DNA of 64,000 bases from Leifsonia sp. PS1209. GTDB taxonomy: Bacteria; Actinomycetota; Actinomycetes; Actinomycetales; Microbacteriaceae. The notes beneath the pieces were generated by a model that searched no databases, was not told the origin of the DNA, and worked only from the letters and a program-made list of their open reading frames with translations. Location: contig NZ_CP051154.1 of the NCBI RefSeq assembly GCF_012317045.1, positions 1,674,001 to 1,738,000 of the forward strand, in the 5' to 3' direction. This document shows, one piece after another, positions 57,462-64,000 of this stretch. Each line of letters begins with the position of its first letter. Position 1 is the first letter of the stretch. The position numbers and the translations under genes are program-made.

Positions 57462-57725
57462 ATGAGCCGAATCGAGACCGGAATCGTGTCGTACACCCTG
57501 TCCGGCGACTACTACGCCACCGTCGGAGCCGACTTCGACACCGAAGCCGTCGACGACGCGATCCTCGCCGAACTGAACAGGATGATCCCCGTCGGCATCG
57601 TCGTGGAGCGCAGCGGCAAGGTGTTCGCCGACGAGGACAAGGCGGACGAGGCGCGCAGGATCGACTGGAACGGCCTGCTCAAGCGGATCGACGTCGACCA
57701 GATCCTCGCCGAGCACGGGCGCTGA
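57462..57725 (+). CDS. small hypothetical protein, 87 residues
   Basis: A small soluble protein starting MSRIETGIVSYTLSGDYYAT, with a likely strand-helix-strand layout (VDDAILAELNRMIPVGIVVE, then RSGKVFADEDKADEARRIDW). I see no named domain. TACACT lies 7 nt upstream of the ATG with no Shine-Dalgarno, so a leaderless message is likely. It converges with the photolyase gene with a gap of 3 bp. Confidence 0.6.
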   Translation: MSRIETGIVSYTLSGDYYATVGADFDTEAVDDAILAELNRMIPVGIVVERSGKVFADEDKADEARRIDWNGLLKRIDVDQILAEHGR

Positions 57726-57728
57726 CCC

Positions 57729-59117
57729 TCAGCGCCCCTTCACCACGTCGTAGGCGGCGAGGGCCGCCCTCCTCGTCTCCGCGAGGTCGACGATCGGCTC
57801 CGGATACGCGTCCGTCTGCCACTCCGGCACCCAGCGGCGCACGTAGTCGCCGTGTGTGTCGAACTTCTCGCGCTGCAGCTCGGGGTTGAACACGCGGAAG
57901 TACGGTGCGGCGTCCGCCCCGCTTCCCGCGACCCACTGCCAGTTGAACGGGTTGCTGGCCGGGTCGGCGTCGACCAGCGTGTCCCAGAACCACTGCTCGC
58001 CCAGCCGCCAGTCGATCAGCAGGTTCTTGATCAGGAACGACGCGACGACCATGCGCACCCTGTTGTGCATCGTGCCGGTGTGCCAGAGCTCCCGCATCCC
58101 GGCGTCGACCAGCGGGATGCCGGTGCGGCCCTGCTCCCAGGCGCGCAGCGCCGTCGGGTGCAGGCGCGGCCAGGGGAAGGCGTCGAACTCGCTGCGGATG
58201 TTCTCCGTCGCCAGCGCCGGCCGCTGGAACAGCGTGTGGTACGCGAACTCGCGCCAGCCCAGCTCGGAGAGGAAGGTGGCCGCGCCCTCCGCGTTCGTGC
58301 GGGTGCGCGCGGCGGCGGTGGCGTGCCAGACCTGGTGCGGGCTGAGCTCGCCCCAGCGGAGGCGCGGCGACAGCCGTGAGGTGGCGTCGATCCCCGGGGT
58401 GTCCCTGTCCGCCTTGTATGCGGCGACGTCCTCGTCCAGGAAGCGCGCGAGGGCCTCGTGCGCGGCGTCCTCTCCCGGCTCCCAGGTCTCCTGCAGGCCG
58501 GCCGACCAGTCGGGATGCGTCGGCAGGAGCCCGAGGTCGGCGACCGTGAGGCCGTCCAGCGGGGGAGCGCCCGCGATGCTCCCGGGCGCATCCATCGGCT
58601 TGCGCGGCTCTGGCGAGGCGAGGCAGGCGCGCCAGAACGGGGTGTAGACGGAGAACGGCGTGCCGGAGCCCGTCCGAATGGTCCACGGTTCGAAGAGCAG
58701 GTTCGCGCCGAAGCTGGACGCCTCGCGTCCGTCGTCCCTGGCCTGCGTCTTGATGGCTTCGTCGACCGTGCGCTCCGCCTCGCCGTACCGCCTGTTCCAG
58801 AACACGGCGGCGGCGTCGGTCTCGGCGAGCAGGTCGCCGATGACGCGTTCGGCCGGGCCGCGGCGGATCGTCAGGGAGCCGCCGAGCGCATCCAGTGCTG
58901 CGGAGAGCGCGGTGAGACTGTGGTGCAGCCACCACCGGGACGCGCCGCCCGGCGCTCGCACGCCGGGCGACTCGTCGTCGAGCACGTAGACGCAGACGAC
59001 GGGCATCCCGCTGCCGGCGGCGGCCGTCAGTGCCGGATTGTCTGCGACCCGGAGGTCGTCACGGAACCAGACGACCGCCGGGCGGGATCCGGACGCTGCG
59101 GCGTGCTGCTCGCTCAC
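57729..59117 (-). CDS. phr: deoxyribodipyrimidine photolyase (class I)
   Basis: A 462-residue light-driven DNA repair flavoenzyme. N-terminal antenna-binding Rossmann domain: VVWFRDDLRVADNPALTAAA; C-terminal FAD domain: the region RLSPRLRWGELSPHQVWHA, GWREFAYHTLFQRPALATEN, TGIPLVDAGMRELWHTGTMH, NRVRMVVASFLIKNLLIDWR and ASNPFNWQWVAGSGADAAPY. The Trp electron-transfer positions typical of CPD photolyases appear present. A few bases (4) lie between it and the metallo-beta-lactamase-fold gene upstream, so they are one transcript. Activity type (CPD versus 6-4) inferred from motifs only. Confidence 0.93.
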   Translation of the reverse strand: MSEQHAAASGSRPAVVWFRDDLRVADNPALTAAAGSGMPVVCVYVLDDESPGVRAPGGASRWWLHHSLTALSAALDALGGSLTIRRGPAERVIGDLLAETDAAAVFWNRRYGEAERTVDEAIKTQARDDGREASSFGANLLFEPWTIRTGSGTPFSVYTPFWRACLASPEPRKPMDAPGSIAGAPPLDGLTVADLGLLPTHPDWSAGLQETWEPGEDAAHEALARFLDEDVAAYKADRDTPGIDATSRLSPRLRWGELSPHQVWHATAAARTRTNAEGAATFLSELGWREFAYHTLFQRPALATENIRSEFDAFPWPRLHPTALRAWEQGRTGIPLVDAGMRELWHTGTMHNRVRMVVASFLIKNLLIDWRLGEQWFWDTLVDADPASNPFNWQWVAGSGADAAPYFRVFNPELQREKFDTHGDYVRRWVPEWQTDAYPEPIVDLAETRRAALAAYDVVKGR

Positions 59118-59121
59118 GCGC

Positions 59122-59760
59122 TCAGAGGTCGAGCGTGTCGTTGGGCTCCAGCGGGAAGAACTCGCCGCCGTTCTGCTCCGTCGCCCACTTGATGCGGGCG
59201 TTCGCCATGTCCTTGCCTCCGCGGGAGAGCACCATCTCGTGGGTCGGGAAGCTGCGCTTGGGCTTGACGGCGAGCACGAAGTCGATGGTCTCCGCGATCT
59301 TCAGCCAGGGGGCGCCGGCCGGGGTGGCGAGCACATCCACGTCGACGCCCTCCGGGATGGTGAACGAGTCGCCCGGGTAGTAGAGCACGTCGTTGATGAG
59401 CACGCCGACGTTGTCGACGACCGGGATGCTCTCGTGGATGACAGCGTGGCGGCCACCGAAGAAGCGCAGCGTGAACGGCCCGGCCTCGACGGTGTCTCCG
59501 GGGTGCACGACGGTGATGGCGAAGTCGGGGGCTGCGGCGGCGACGCCCTGCGGGGCGAAGATCGGCACATCCGGGTTGAGGTCGAGGATGCGGTTCAGCT
59601 GCTCGGGGGTCCAGTGGTCGGCGTGCTCGTGGGTGATCACGACGCCGACGGTGCTGTTGGTGTCGGTGAGCGGAGAGGTCAGGCTTCCCGGGTCGACGAA
59701 CAGCTTCTTTCCGGACTCTTCGAGGAGCAGGGCGGCGTGTTCGAACTTCGTCAGTCTCAT
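59122..59760 (-). CDS. metallo-beta-lactamase-fold hydrolase
   Basis: A 212-residue protein with the MBL zinc motif VVITHEHADHWTPEQL (HxHxDH) and further ligands in VHPGDTVEAGPF/FGGRHAVIHES and PGDSFTIPEG. It resembles UPF0173-like and L-ascorbate-6-phosphate-lactonase-like proteins of unknown substrate. It is the first gene of a minus-strand pair with phr. It diverges from the copper ATPase gene; its start is 46 bp from the CsoR-like site, so it could share that control. Confidence 0.85.
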   Translation of the reverse strand: MRLTKFEHAALLLEESGKKLFVDPGSLTSPLTDTNSTVGVVITHEHADHWTPEQLNRILDLNPDVPIFAPQGVAAAAPDFAITVVHPGDTVEAGPFTLRFFGGRHAVIHESIPVVDNVGVLINDVLYYPGDSFTIPEGVDVDVLATPAGAPWLKIAETIDFVLAVKPKRSFPTHEMVLSRGGKDMANARIKWATEQNGGEFFPLEPNDTLDL

Positions 59761-59806
59761 GGCACCAGGAAATACCTAAAAGGGTGGTCGTGCAACTTGA
59801 GGAATA

Positions 59807-59821
59807 TACCCCTGGGGGGTA
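59807..59821. promoter_or_regulatory. CsoR-like copper operator overlapping the ATPase promoter
   Basis: TACCCC (59807-59812), TGG, GGGGTA (59816-59821) is a GC-tract inverted repeat of the form bound by CsoR-family copper sensors (TACCC..GGGTA). TACTGT (59820-59825), the probable -10 box, overlaps its right end. The site is 16 bp before the ATPase ATG. No csoR gene is in this window, so the regulator must be encoded elsewhere. Confidence 0.7.
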
Positions 59822-59837
59822 CTGTTCAAGGGTGGAT

Positions 59838-61973
59838 ATGAACGAGACGACGACGAATCAGACGCACCAGCCACACGACGCGCACGATCACGGGGCGCAC
59901 GAGCACTCGGGTCACGGCGGCGCGGCCGACGATCACTCGGCGCACGACCACGGCGGTCACGACCAGGGCGGTCACGATCACGGCGCCCACGCCGGGCACG
60001 ATCCGGCGATCTTCCGGCGCAAGTTCTGGCTGACCCTGGTCCTCACCATCCCCACTCTGGTGTTCTCGCCCGGCCTGCAGGAGATCCTCGGGCTCGGCGG
60101 ACCCCGGTTCCCCGGCAGCCAGTACATCCCCGCGGTCTTCGGCGTCGCCATCTTCTTCTACGGCGGCCTCGTCTTCCTGCGCGGAGCCGTCACCGAGCTG
60201 CGGAGCCGCCAGCCCGGCATGATGACCCTCATCTCGCTGGCCATCGTCGTCGCGTTCGGCTACAGCCTCGCCGTCACGTTCGGCCTGCCCGGCATGGACT
60301 TCTGGTGGGAGCTCGCCACCCTCATCCTGATCATGCTGCTCGGCCACTGGATCGAGATGTCGGCGGTGATGGGCGCCCAGGATGCGCTGGGCCAGCTCGC
60401 GAAGCTCCTGCCCGACCAGGCGGAGCGGGTGGGCGACGGGTCCACGTCCGAGCTCGTACCCGTCAGTGCGCTCGCCGTCGGCGACCTCGTGCGCGTCCGC
60501 CCCGGCGCCGCGGTGCCCGTGGACGGGGAGATCGTCGACGGACGGTCCGACGTGGACGAATCGCTTCTCACCGGCGAGTCGAAGCCGGTCACCCGCGGAG
60601 TGGGCGAGCAGGTGGTCGCCGGTTCCATCTCCGGCAGCGGGTCACTCGTGGTCCGGGTGACGAAGACCGGGGGAGACACCGCGCTCGCCGGGATCATGCG
60701 CCTCGTCTCCGACGCGCAGGCCAGCAAGTCCGGCACGCAGATCCTCGCCGACCGCGCGGCCGGGCTGCTGTTCTACGTGGCGCTCGCCGCCGCATCCCTC
60801 ACCCTGGTCGTGTGGGCGATCCTGCGGCCGGACGAGCCCGGCTTCGTGCTCGAACGCGTCGTGACCGTGCTCGTCATCGCCTGCCCCCACGCCCTCGGCC
60901 TGGCCATTCCGCTGGTCGCCCAGATCTCCACGGCGATCGGCGCGAAGAACGGCCTGCTGATCCGCGACAGGCACGCGATGGAGGACGCCCGCCTGATCGA
61001 CGTCGTCCTGTTCGACAAGACCGGGACGCTCACCGAGGGCCGCCAGGGCGTCGCGTCCGTGGAGGCCACCGACGGGGACGTGGATGCGCTGCTCGCGCTG
61101 GCCGCGTCGGCCGAGGCACCGGCCGAGCATCCCATCGCCCGGGCGATCGTCGCCGAGGCGCAGCAGGGCAGGCTCACCGTCTCCGCCGCTGCGGACTTCG
61201 AGGCGCTGGGCGGTCGGGGAGCGACGGCGACGGTCGACGGTGTCGCCGTGACCGTCGGGGCACCGAGACTGCTCGCCGAGCGGGGGCTGACGCCCGACGC
61301 TGCGGTTGCCGAGGCCGCGCGTGCGGCGGAGGCGGAGGGACAGACCGTGGTGTACGTGCTGCACGGGGATGGTGCGGATGGCGCCGCCGGGATGCAGGTG
61401 GCCGGGATGATCGCGCTCGCGGACGTCGTGCGGCCCGAGTCGGAGGAGGCGGTGCGCATCCTGCACAGCCGCGGAGTGCGCGTCGCGATGCTGACCGGCG
61501 ACTCGCGGGCCGTGGGCGAGGCCGTCGCCGCCCGGCTGGGCATCGACGAGGTGTTCGCCGAGGTGCTGCCCGGCGACAAGGCGGGCACCGTCGCGCAGTT
61601 GCAGCAGGGCGGCGCGAAGGTGGCGATGGTCGGCGACGGCGTCAACGACGCTCCCGCGCTCGCACAGGCGGACGTCGGCATCGCGATCGGCGCGGGCACG
61701 GACGTGGCGATCGAGTCGGCCGGGATCGTGCTCGCGTCGAGCGACCCGCGCGGCGTCGCCAGGGTCATCACGCTGTCGAGGGCCACCTACCGCAAGATGC
61801 TGCAGAACCTCGCCTGGGCCGCCGGGTACAACGTGATCGCGCTGCCGCTCGCGGCGGGCGTGGCGACCGGAATCGGCGTGGTCGTGTCTCCCGCGTTCGG
61901 CGCCGTGCTGATGTCGGTGTCCACCATCGTGGTGGCCCTGAACGCGCAACTGCTGCGGCGCGTGCGCCTCTAG
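59838..61973 (+). CDS. copper-translocating P-type ATPase, CopB (CPH) type
   Basis: A 711-residue P1B-type pump. The N-terminus is a His-rich metal-binding tail of about 55 residues with some 15 His in DH/GH/AH clusters and no CxxC. Eight spans follow; the transmembrane metal site is IACPHALGLAIPL (CPH, the CopB/P1B-3 signature instead of CPC), with phosphorylation motif FDKTGTLTEG near residue 392, the ATP-binding HP motif in EHPIARAIV, and GDGVNDAPALAQADV near 600. Such pumps move Cu(I), Cu(II) or Ag(I). The gene lies right after a CsoR-like operator, so copper-inducible expression is likely. Confidence 0.93.
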   Translation: MNETTTNQTHQPHDAHDHGAHEHSGHGGAADDHSAHDHGGHDQGGHDHGAHAGHDPAIFRRKFWLTLVLTIPTLVFSPGLQEILGLGGPRFPGSQYIPAVFGVAIFFYGGLVFLRGAVTELRSRQPGMMTLISLAIVVAFGYSLAVTFGLPGMDFWWELATLILIMLLGHWIEMSAVMGAQDALGQLAKLLPDQAERVGDGSTSELVPVSALAVGDLVRVRPGAAVPVDGEIVDGRSDVDESLLTGESKPVTRGVGEQVVAGSISGSGSLVVRVTKTGGDTALAGIMRLVSDAQASKSGTQILADRAAGLLFYVALAAASLTLVVWAILRPDEPGFVLERVVTVLVIACPHALGLAIPLVAQISTAIGAKNGLLIRDRHAMEDARLIDVVLFDKTGTLTEGRQGVASVEATDGDVDALLALAASAEAPAEHPIARAIVAEAQQGRLTVSAAADFEALGGRGATATVDGVAVTVGAPRLLAERGLTPDAAVAEAARAAEAEGQTVVYVLHGDGADGAAGMQVAGMIALADVVRPESEEAVRILHSRGVRVAMLTGDSRAVGEAVAARLGIDEVFAEVLPGDKAGTVAQLQQGGAKVAMVGDGVNDAPALAQADVGIAIGAGTDVAIESAGIVLASSDPRGVARVITLSRATYRKMLQNLAWAAGYNVIALPLAAGVATGIGVVVSPAFGAVLMSVSTIVVALNAQLLRRVRL

Positions 61974-61984
61974 GCCGCGGCGCG

Positions 61985-62238
61985 AACTCCGCCCGGGCGG
62001 AGTCCCGGCGCGACACGCCGCGGAAGACTCCGCTGGAAAGGAATGGGCGGGCCCCCGGCCGCGAGAACTCCGCTCAAGCGGATTCCGCGGCTCGGCCGCG
62101 AACTCCGCCCGGGCGGACTCCGTGCGCTCGGCCGCGAACTCCGTCCGGGCGGAAGACGCGTGCTGCTCGCTGCGGGAACTCCGCTGGGGCAGAGTCGGGC
62201 GCGGCGTGTCGTGCTGGGAGTCCGCTCGAACGGACGCC
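61985..62238. repeat. array of seven palindromic repeat units, period 36-43 bp
   Basis: Units resembling AACTCCGCCCGGGCGGA start at about 61985, 62025, 62065, 62101, 62137, 62177 and 62217. Several are perfect palindromes (CTCCGCCCGGGCGGAG), others are decayed (CTCCGCTGGAAAGGA). Between them lie GC-rich spacers such as CGCGGCTCGGCCGCG, one with GCGACACGCCGC. The stretch 61974-62318 between the copper ATPase and the kinase is otherwise empty. The same unit is found twice downstream of serA. I see no coding potential on either strand. Confidence 0.75.
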
Positions 62239-62304
62239 CGGCACGCCCCCGCGCGCGACACGGGGACAGCCACGTCTACTCCCGGCCGCGCACGGCTGGT
62301 CCGC

Positions 62305-62310
62305 CATAAT
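62305..62310 (+). promoter_or_regulatory. candidate -10 box for the diacylglycerol kinase gene
   Basis: CATAAT at 62305-62310 stands out in the GC-rich region, 8 nt before the ATG at 62319. A transcript from it would be leaderless or nearly so. No clear -35. Confidence 0.4.
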
Positions 62311-62318
62311 CGTGCACT

Positions 62319-63221
62319 ATGGCCGCTTCCCCCCGCACCGTCGTCGTCGCGGTCAATCCGATGGCGTCGTTCGGGAAGAGACGGGAGGTCGGCCCGCGCG
62401 TGGTCGAGCGGCTCCGCGCTGCCGGTCACTCGGTGGTCGCGCTCGACGAGGCGAACGTCGAGCTCCTGCGGCGCGAAGCAAAACGCGCCGTCGCTGCCGG
62501 TGCCGACGCTCTCGTGGTGGTCGGCGGCGACGGCATGGTGAACCTCGGCATCAACATCGTCGCGCAGACGGACATCCCGCTCGGGATCGTGCCGAGCGGC
62601 ACAGGCAACGACATGGCGGACGGCCTGGGCATCCCGGTCTCCGACACCGAGGCCGCCATCGCCCTCCTGCTCGCTGCGTTGCAGAAGCCGCCGCGCCGGA
62701 TCGACGCCGGGATCGTGCGGCACGGCGGCCTGAGCACCTGGTTCGGCTGTGTGCTCTCCGCCGGGTTCGACGCCACCGTCAACGAGCGCGCCAACCTGAT
62801 GACCCGCCCGCGCGGCCGAAGCCGCTACGTGCTCGCCCTGCTCCGCGAGCTCGCGACGCTCCGCCCCATCCCGTACCGCGTGGTCGCCGACGGTGTGCCG
62901 CTCGACACCGACGCGCTGCTCATCGCCGTCGCCAACAACCGCTCCATCGGGGGAGGGATGCGCGTGGTGCCGCACGCCAGCCTCGACGACGGGATGCTCG
63001 ACCTCTTCGTCGTCAGGGACATGCCGAAGTGGCGGTTCCTGCGCCTGTTCCCGAAAGTATTCTCCGGAACGCATACGGAGATCGACGAGGTCTCATTCCT
63101 CCCGGCGCGCACGGTCACGATCGACGCTCCGGATGTGGTGGCGTACGCCGACGGGGAGCGGATCGGCCCACTGCCGGTCGAGGTCTCGGTCTCTCCGGGC
63201 GCGTTGCTCGTGCTCGCCTGA
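62319..63221 (+). CDS. diacylglycerol kinase family lipid kinase
   Basis: A 300-residue kinase of the DagK/YegS type. The nucleotide-binding region is TVVVAVNPMASFGKRREVGP and ADALVVVGGDGMVNLGINIV (GGDG), followed by LGIVPSGTGNDMADGLGIPV; the C-terminal sandwich domain includes CVLSAGFDATVNERAN, VANNRSIGGGMRVVPHASLD, DDGMLDLFVVRDMPKWRFLR and VVAYADGERIGPLPVEVSV. It phosphorylates diacylglycerol or a related lipid at the membrane, recycling lipid for phospholipid synthesis. Bacterial homologues are soluble and peripheral. It stands alone between the repeat array and tRNA-Glu. Confidence 0.92.
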   Translation: MAASPRTVVVAVNPMASFGKRREVGPRVVERLRAAGHSVVALDEANVELLRREAKRAVAAGADALVVVGGDGMVNLGINIVAQTDIPLGIVPSGTGNDMADGLGIPVSDTEAAIALLLAALQKPPRRIDAGIVRHGGLSTWFGCVLSAGFDATVNERANLMTRPRGRSRYVLALLRELATLRPIPYRVVADGVPLDTDALLIAVANNRSIGGGMRVVPHASLDDGMLDLFVVRDMPKWRFLRLFPKVFSGTHTEIDEVSFLPARTVTIDAPDVVAYADGERIGPLPVEVSVSPGALLVLA

Positions 63222-63260
63222 CCGCAGCCCGCGCGCCACGCCCGGGATGCACCCGCCGTT

Positions 63261-63290
63261 TTGGAACCTGAGCGGAGGGTGTGGCATACT
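63261..63290 (+). promoter_or_regulatory. promoter of tRNA-Glu
   Basis: TTGGAA (63261-63266), an 18-bp spacer and CATACT (63285-63290) form a sigma-70-type promoter 18 bp before the mature 5' end of the tRNA. Confidence 0.6.
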
Positions 63291-63307
63291 CATTGAGTTG
63301 CAAAAAC

Positions 63308-63380
63308 GGCCCCATCGTTTAGCGGCCTAGGACGTCGCCCTCTCACGGCGGTAACGCGGGTTCAAATCCCGCTGGGGTCA
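63308..63380 (+). tRNA. tRNA-Glu (anticodon CTC)
   Basis: A full cloverleaf folds: acceptor GGCCCCA/TGGGGTC with discriminator A, D-arm GTTT..GGAC, anticodon stem TCGCC/GGCGG with loop CTCTCAC (anticodon CTC, reads GAG), T-arm GCGGG/CCCGC with loop TTCAAAT. The 3' CCA is not encoded. Followed at once by a strong terminator. Confidence 0.95.
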
Positions 63381-63384
63381 CAAC

Positions 63385-63424
63385 AGCCCGGATACCAGTA
63401 ATTTACTGGTATCCGGGCTTTTTT
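63385..63424 (+). terminator. rho-independent terminator after tRNA-Glu
   Basis: AGCCCGGATACCAGTA (63385-63400) pairs perfectly with TACTGGTATCCGGGCT (63404-63419) across a 3-nt loop, then a run of T's to 63424. One of the strongest stems in the window. Confidence 0.92.
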
Positions 63425-63465
63425 GTGTGGTCGGGCGAGGGCGAGCGCGGCCGCCGGGCATCCGG

Positions 63466-63471
63466 TAGACT
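63466..63471 (+). promoter_or_regulatory. candidate -10 box for terC
   Basis: TAGACT at 63466-63471, in the context GGTAGACT. Transcription would begin just at the 5' edge of the riboswitch. No -35 match. Confidence 0.4.
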
Positions 63472-63479
63472 CTTCGGAG

Positions 63480-63623
63480 CGAAGGGGAGTATCCCGGACG
63501 ACCCACGACGGGTCGGCGCTGTGGACGTCATCACGGTTCGAGTCTTCGAGCCCGGGCACAGCGGCACCCGAACGATGGGTGCGGGAGAGACTTTCGGACC
63601 CGTTGCCGGTGCCCTTCGAAAGG
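63480..63623 (+). promoter_or_regulatory. yybP-ykoY (manganese) riboswitch upstream of terC
   Basis: The conserved pieces of this class are in order: GGGGAGTA (63484-63491), GACGTCATCACG in the middle, and GGGAGAGACTTTCG near the 3' side. P1 is CGAAGG (63480-63485) with CTTTCG (63591-63596). The class binds Mn2+ and commonly precedes terC or mntP. An alternative pairing of CTTTCG with CGAAAGG (63617-63623), which holds the terC ribosome site, suggests control of translation: Mn2+ stabilises P1 and frees the site. The aptamer call is confident; the switching model is inferred. Confidence 0.85.
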
Positions 63624-63633
63624 TTGTCCCCCC

Positions 63634-64000
63634 GTGGAGCTTGCTCTTCCCGCATGGTTCGAAATCGGATCCATGATCGTCCTGCTGCTGATCCTGGCGT
63701 TCGACCTGCTGATCGTGTTCAAGAGGCCGCACATCCCGAGCCCCAAAGAGTCGACGCTGTGGGTGTCGTTCTACGTGGCGCTCGCGCTGCTGTTCGCGCT
63801 GGCGATGCTCCTGATCGGAGACGCCGAGCACGCCGGGCAGTTCGTCGCGGGCTGGCTGACCGAGTACAGCCTGAGCATCGACAACCTGTTCGTCTTCGTC
63901 ATCATCATGGCGAGGTTCTCCGTGCCGAGGAAGTACCAGCAGGAAGTGCTGATGGTGGGCATCATCATCGCCCTGGTGCTGCGCGGCGTCTTCATCATTC
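63634..64000 (+). CDS. TerC family membrane protein, N-terminal part
   Basis: The first 122 residues of a TerC/Alx-type integral membrane protein cut by the window edge. Spans seen: FEIGSMIVLLLILAFDLLIV, STLWVSFYVALALLFALAML, then the family motif GWLTEYSLSIDNLFVFVII and VGIIIALVLRGVFI; the acidic residues of LSIDNLF are part of the proposed metal site. The GTG at 63634 follows AAAGG at 10 nt. Control by a Mn2+ riboswitch suggests a role in manganese export, which is known for TerC proteins that load metal into secreted proteins. Confidence 0.9.
   Translation, partial: MELALPAWFEIGSMIVLLLILAFDLLIVFKRPHIPSPKESTLWVSFYVALALLFALAMLLIGDAEHAGQFVAGWLTEYSLSIDNLFVFVIIMARFSVPRKYQQEVLMVGIIIALVLRGVFII

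Noticed and set aside
61985..62238. CRISPR-like array
   Set aside because: The repeats are palindromic and decayed, spacers are about 20 bp and similar to each other, and there are no cas genes.

Overview
This window is GC-rich (roughly 69 percent), gene-dense chromosome from a high-GC Gram-positive bacterium. The protein set points to Microbacteriaceae, close to Leifsonia: ClpS followed by DUF2017, a mycobacterial-type 530-residue SerA, a SufS-SufU pair, a LAxTG-type sorting signal, no glutaminyl-tRNA synthetase but a GltX next to a tRNA-Gln, and very frequent GGATGC/GCATCC hexamers. The genus is inference. I see no prophage, no insertion sequence and no CRISPR array.

Layout. 1-3.7 kb: clpS-DUF2017, a GH15 trehalase-like enzyme, and a divergent glucose-6-phosphate dehydrogenase. 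3.7-5.7 kb: two small unknown proteins and an SLC13/ArsB-NhaD-type permease. 5.8-11.4 kb: an efflux-like module, in which a YhgE/Pip protein and an MMPL permease carrying a degenerate ABC-like C-terminal domain diverge from a TetR regulator across three evenly spaced 16-bp palindromes. 11.5-15.8 kb: an SGNH hydrolase, a TIM-barrel epimerase-like protein, and otsA-otsB (trehalose synthesis). 15.8-21 kb: ilvD-ilvB-ilvN-ilvC, closed by a strong terminator. 21-29.4 kb: CutC, a DUF1772 protein with a TetR, a DoxX-like protein, serA, an ECF42-type sigma factor with its DGPF/YCII partner, and a TetR with an EmrB/QacA-type MFS pump flanking a near-perfect 26-bp palindrome. 29.4-31.7 kb: leuB and ilvE, so most of the valine/isoleucine pathway plus one leucine step lies in this window. 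31.7-38.1 kb: class V aminotransferase and LysR, ketopantoate-reductase-like, FAH-family hydrolase, gltX, a thioredoxin-reductase-like flavoprotein, and tRNA-Gln(CUG).

38.2-46 kb: a 1403-residue secreted, wall-anchored DUF11/SdrD-B protein, an exopolyphosphatase, small membrane proteins and a secreted protein made of two nearly identical HAD acid phosphatase domains. 46-50.9 kb: sufS-sufU and a polar amino acid ABC importer. 51-55.4 kb: DyP peroxidase and a betaine/choline-type importer with a fused permease-binding protein behind a roughly 260-nt leader. 55.4-64 kb: AlaX-like editing protein, NERD protein, photolyase, metallo-beta-lactamase-fold protein, CopB-type copper ATPase under a CsoR-like operator, a palindromic repeat array, diacylglycerol kinase, tRNA-Glu(CUC), and a yybP-ykoY (manganese) riboswitch in front of a truncated terC.

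The most unusual items are: the MMPL/degenerate-ABC/YhgE module with its phased operator array; a family of about 40-nt palindromic repeats in two intergenic regions; the riboswitch whose P1 3' strand can also pair with the terC Shine-Dalgarno; many genes with a TANNNT box 5-8 nt from the start codon (likely leaderless mRNAs); and the enrichment of GGATGC on both strands.
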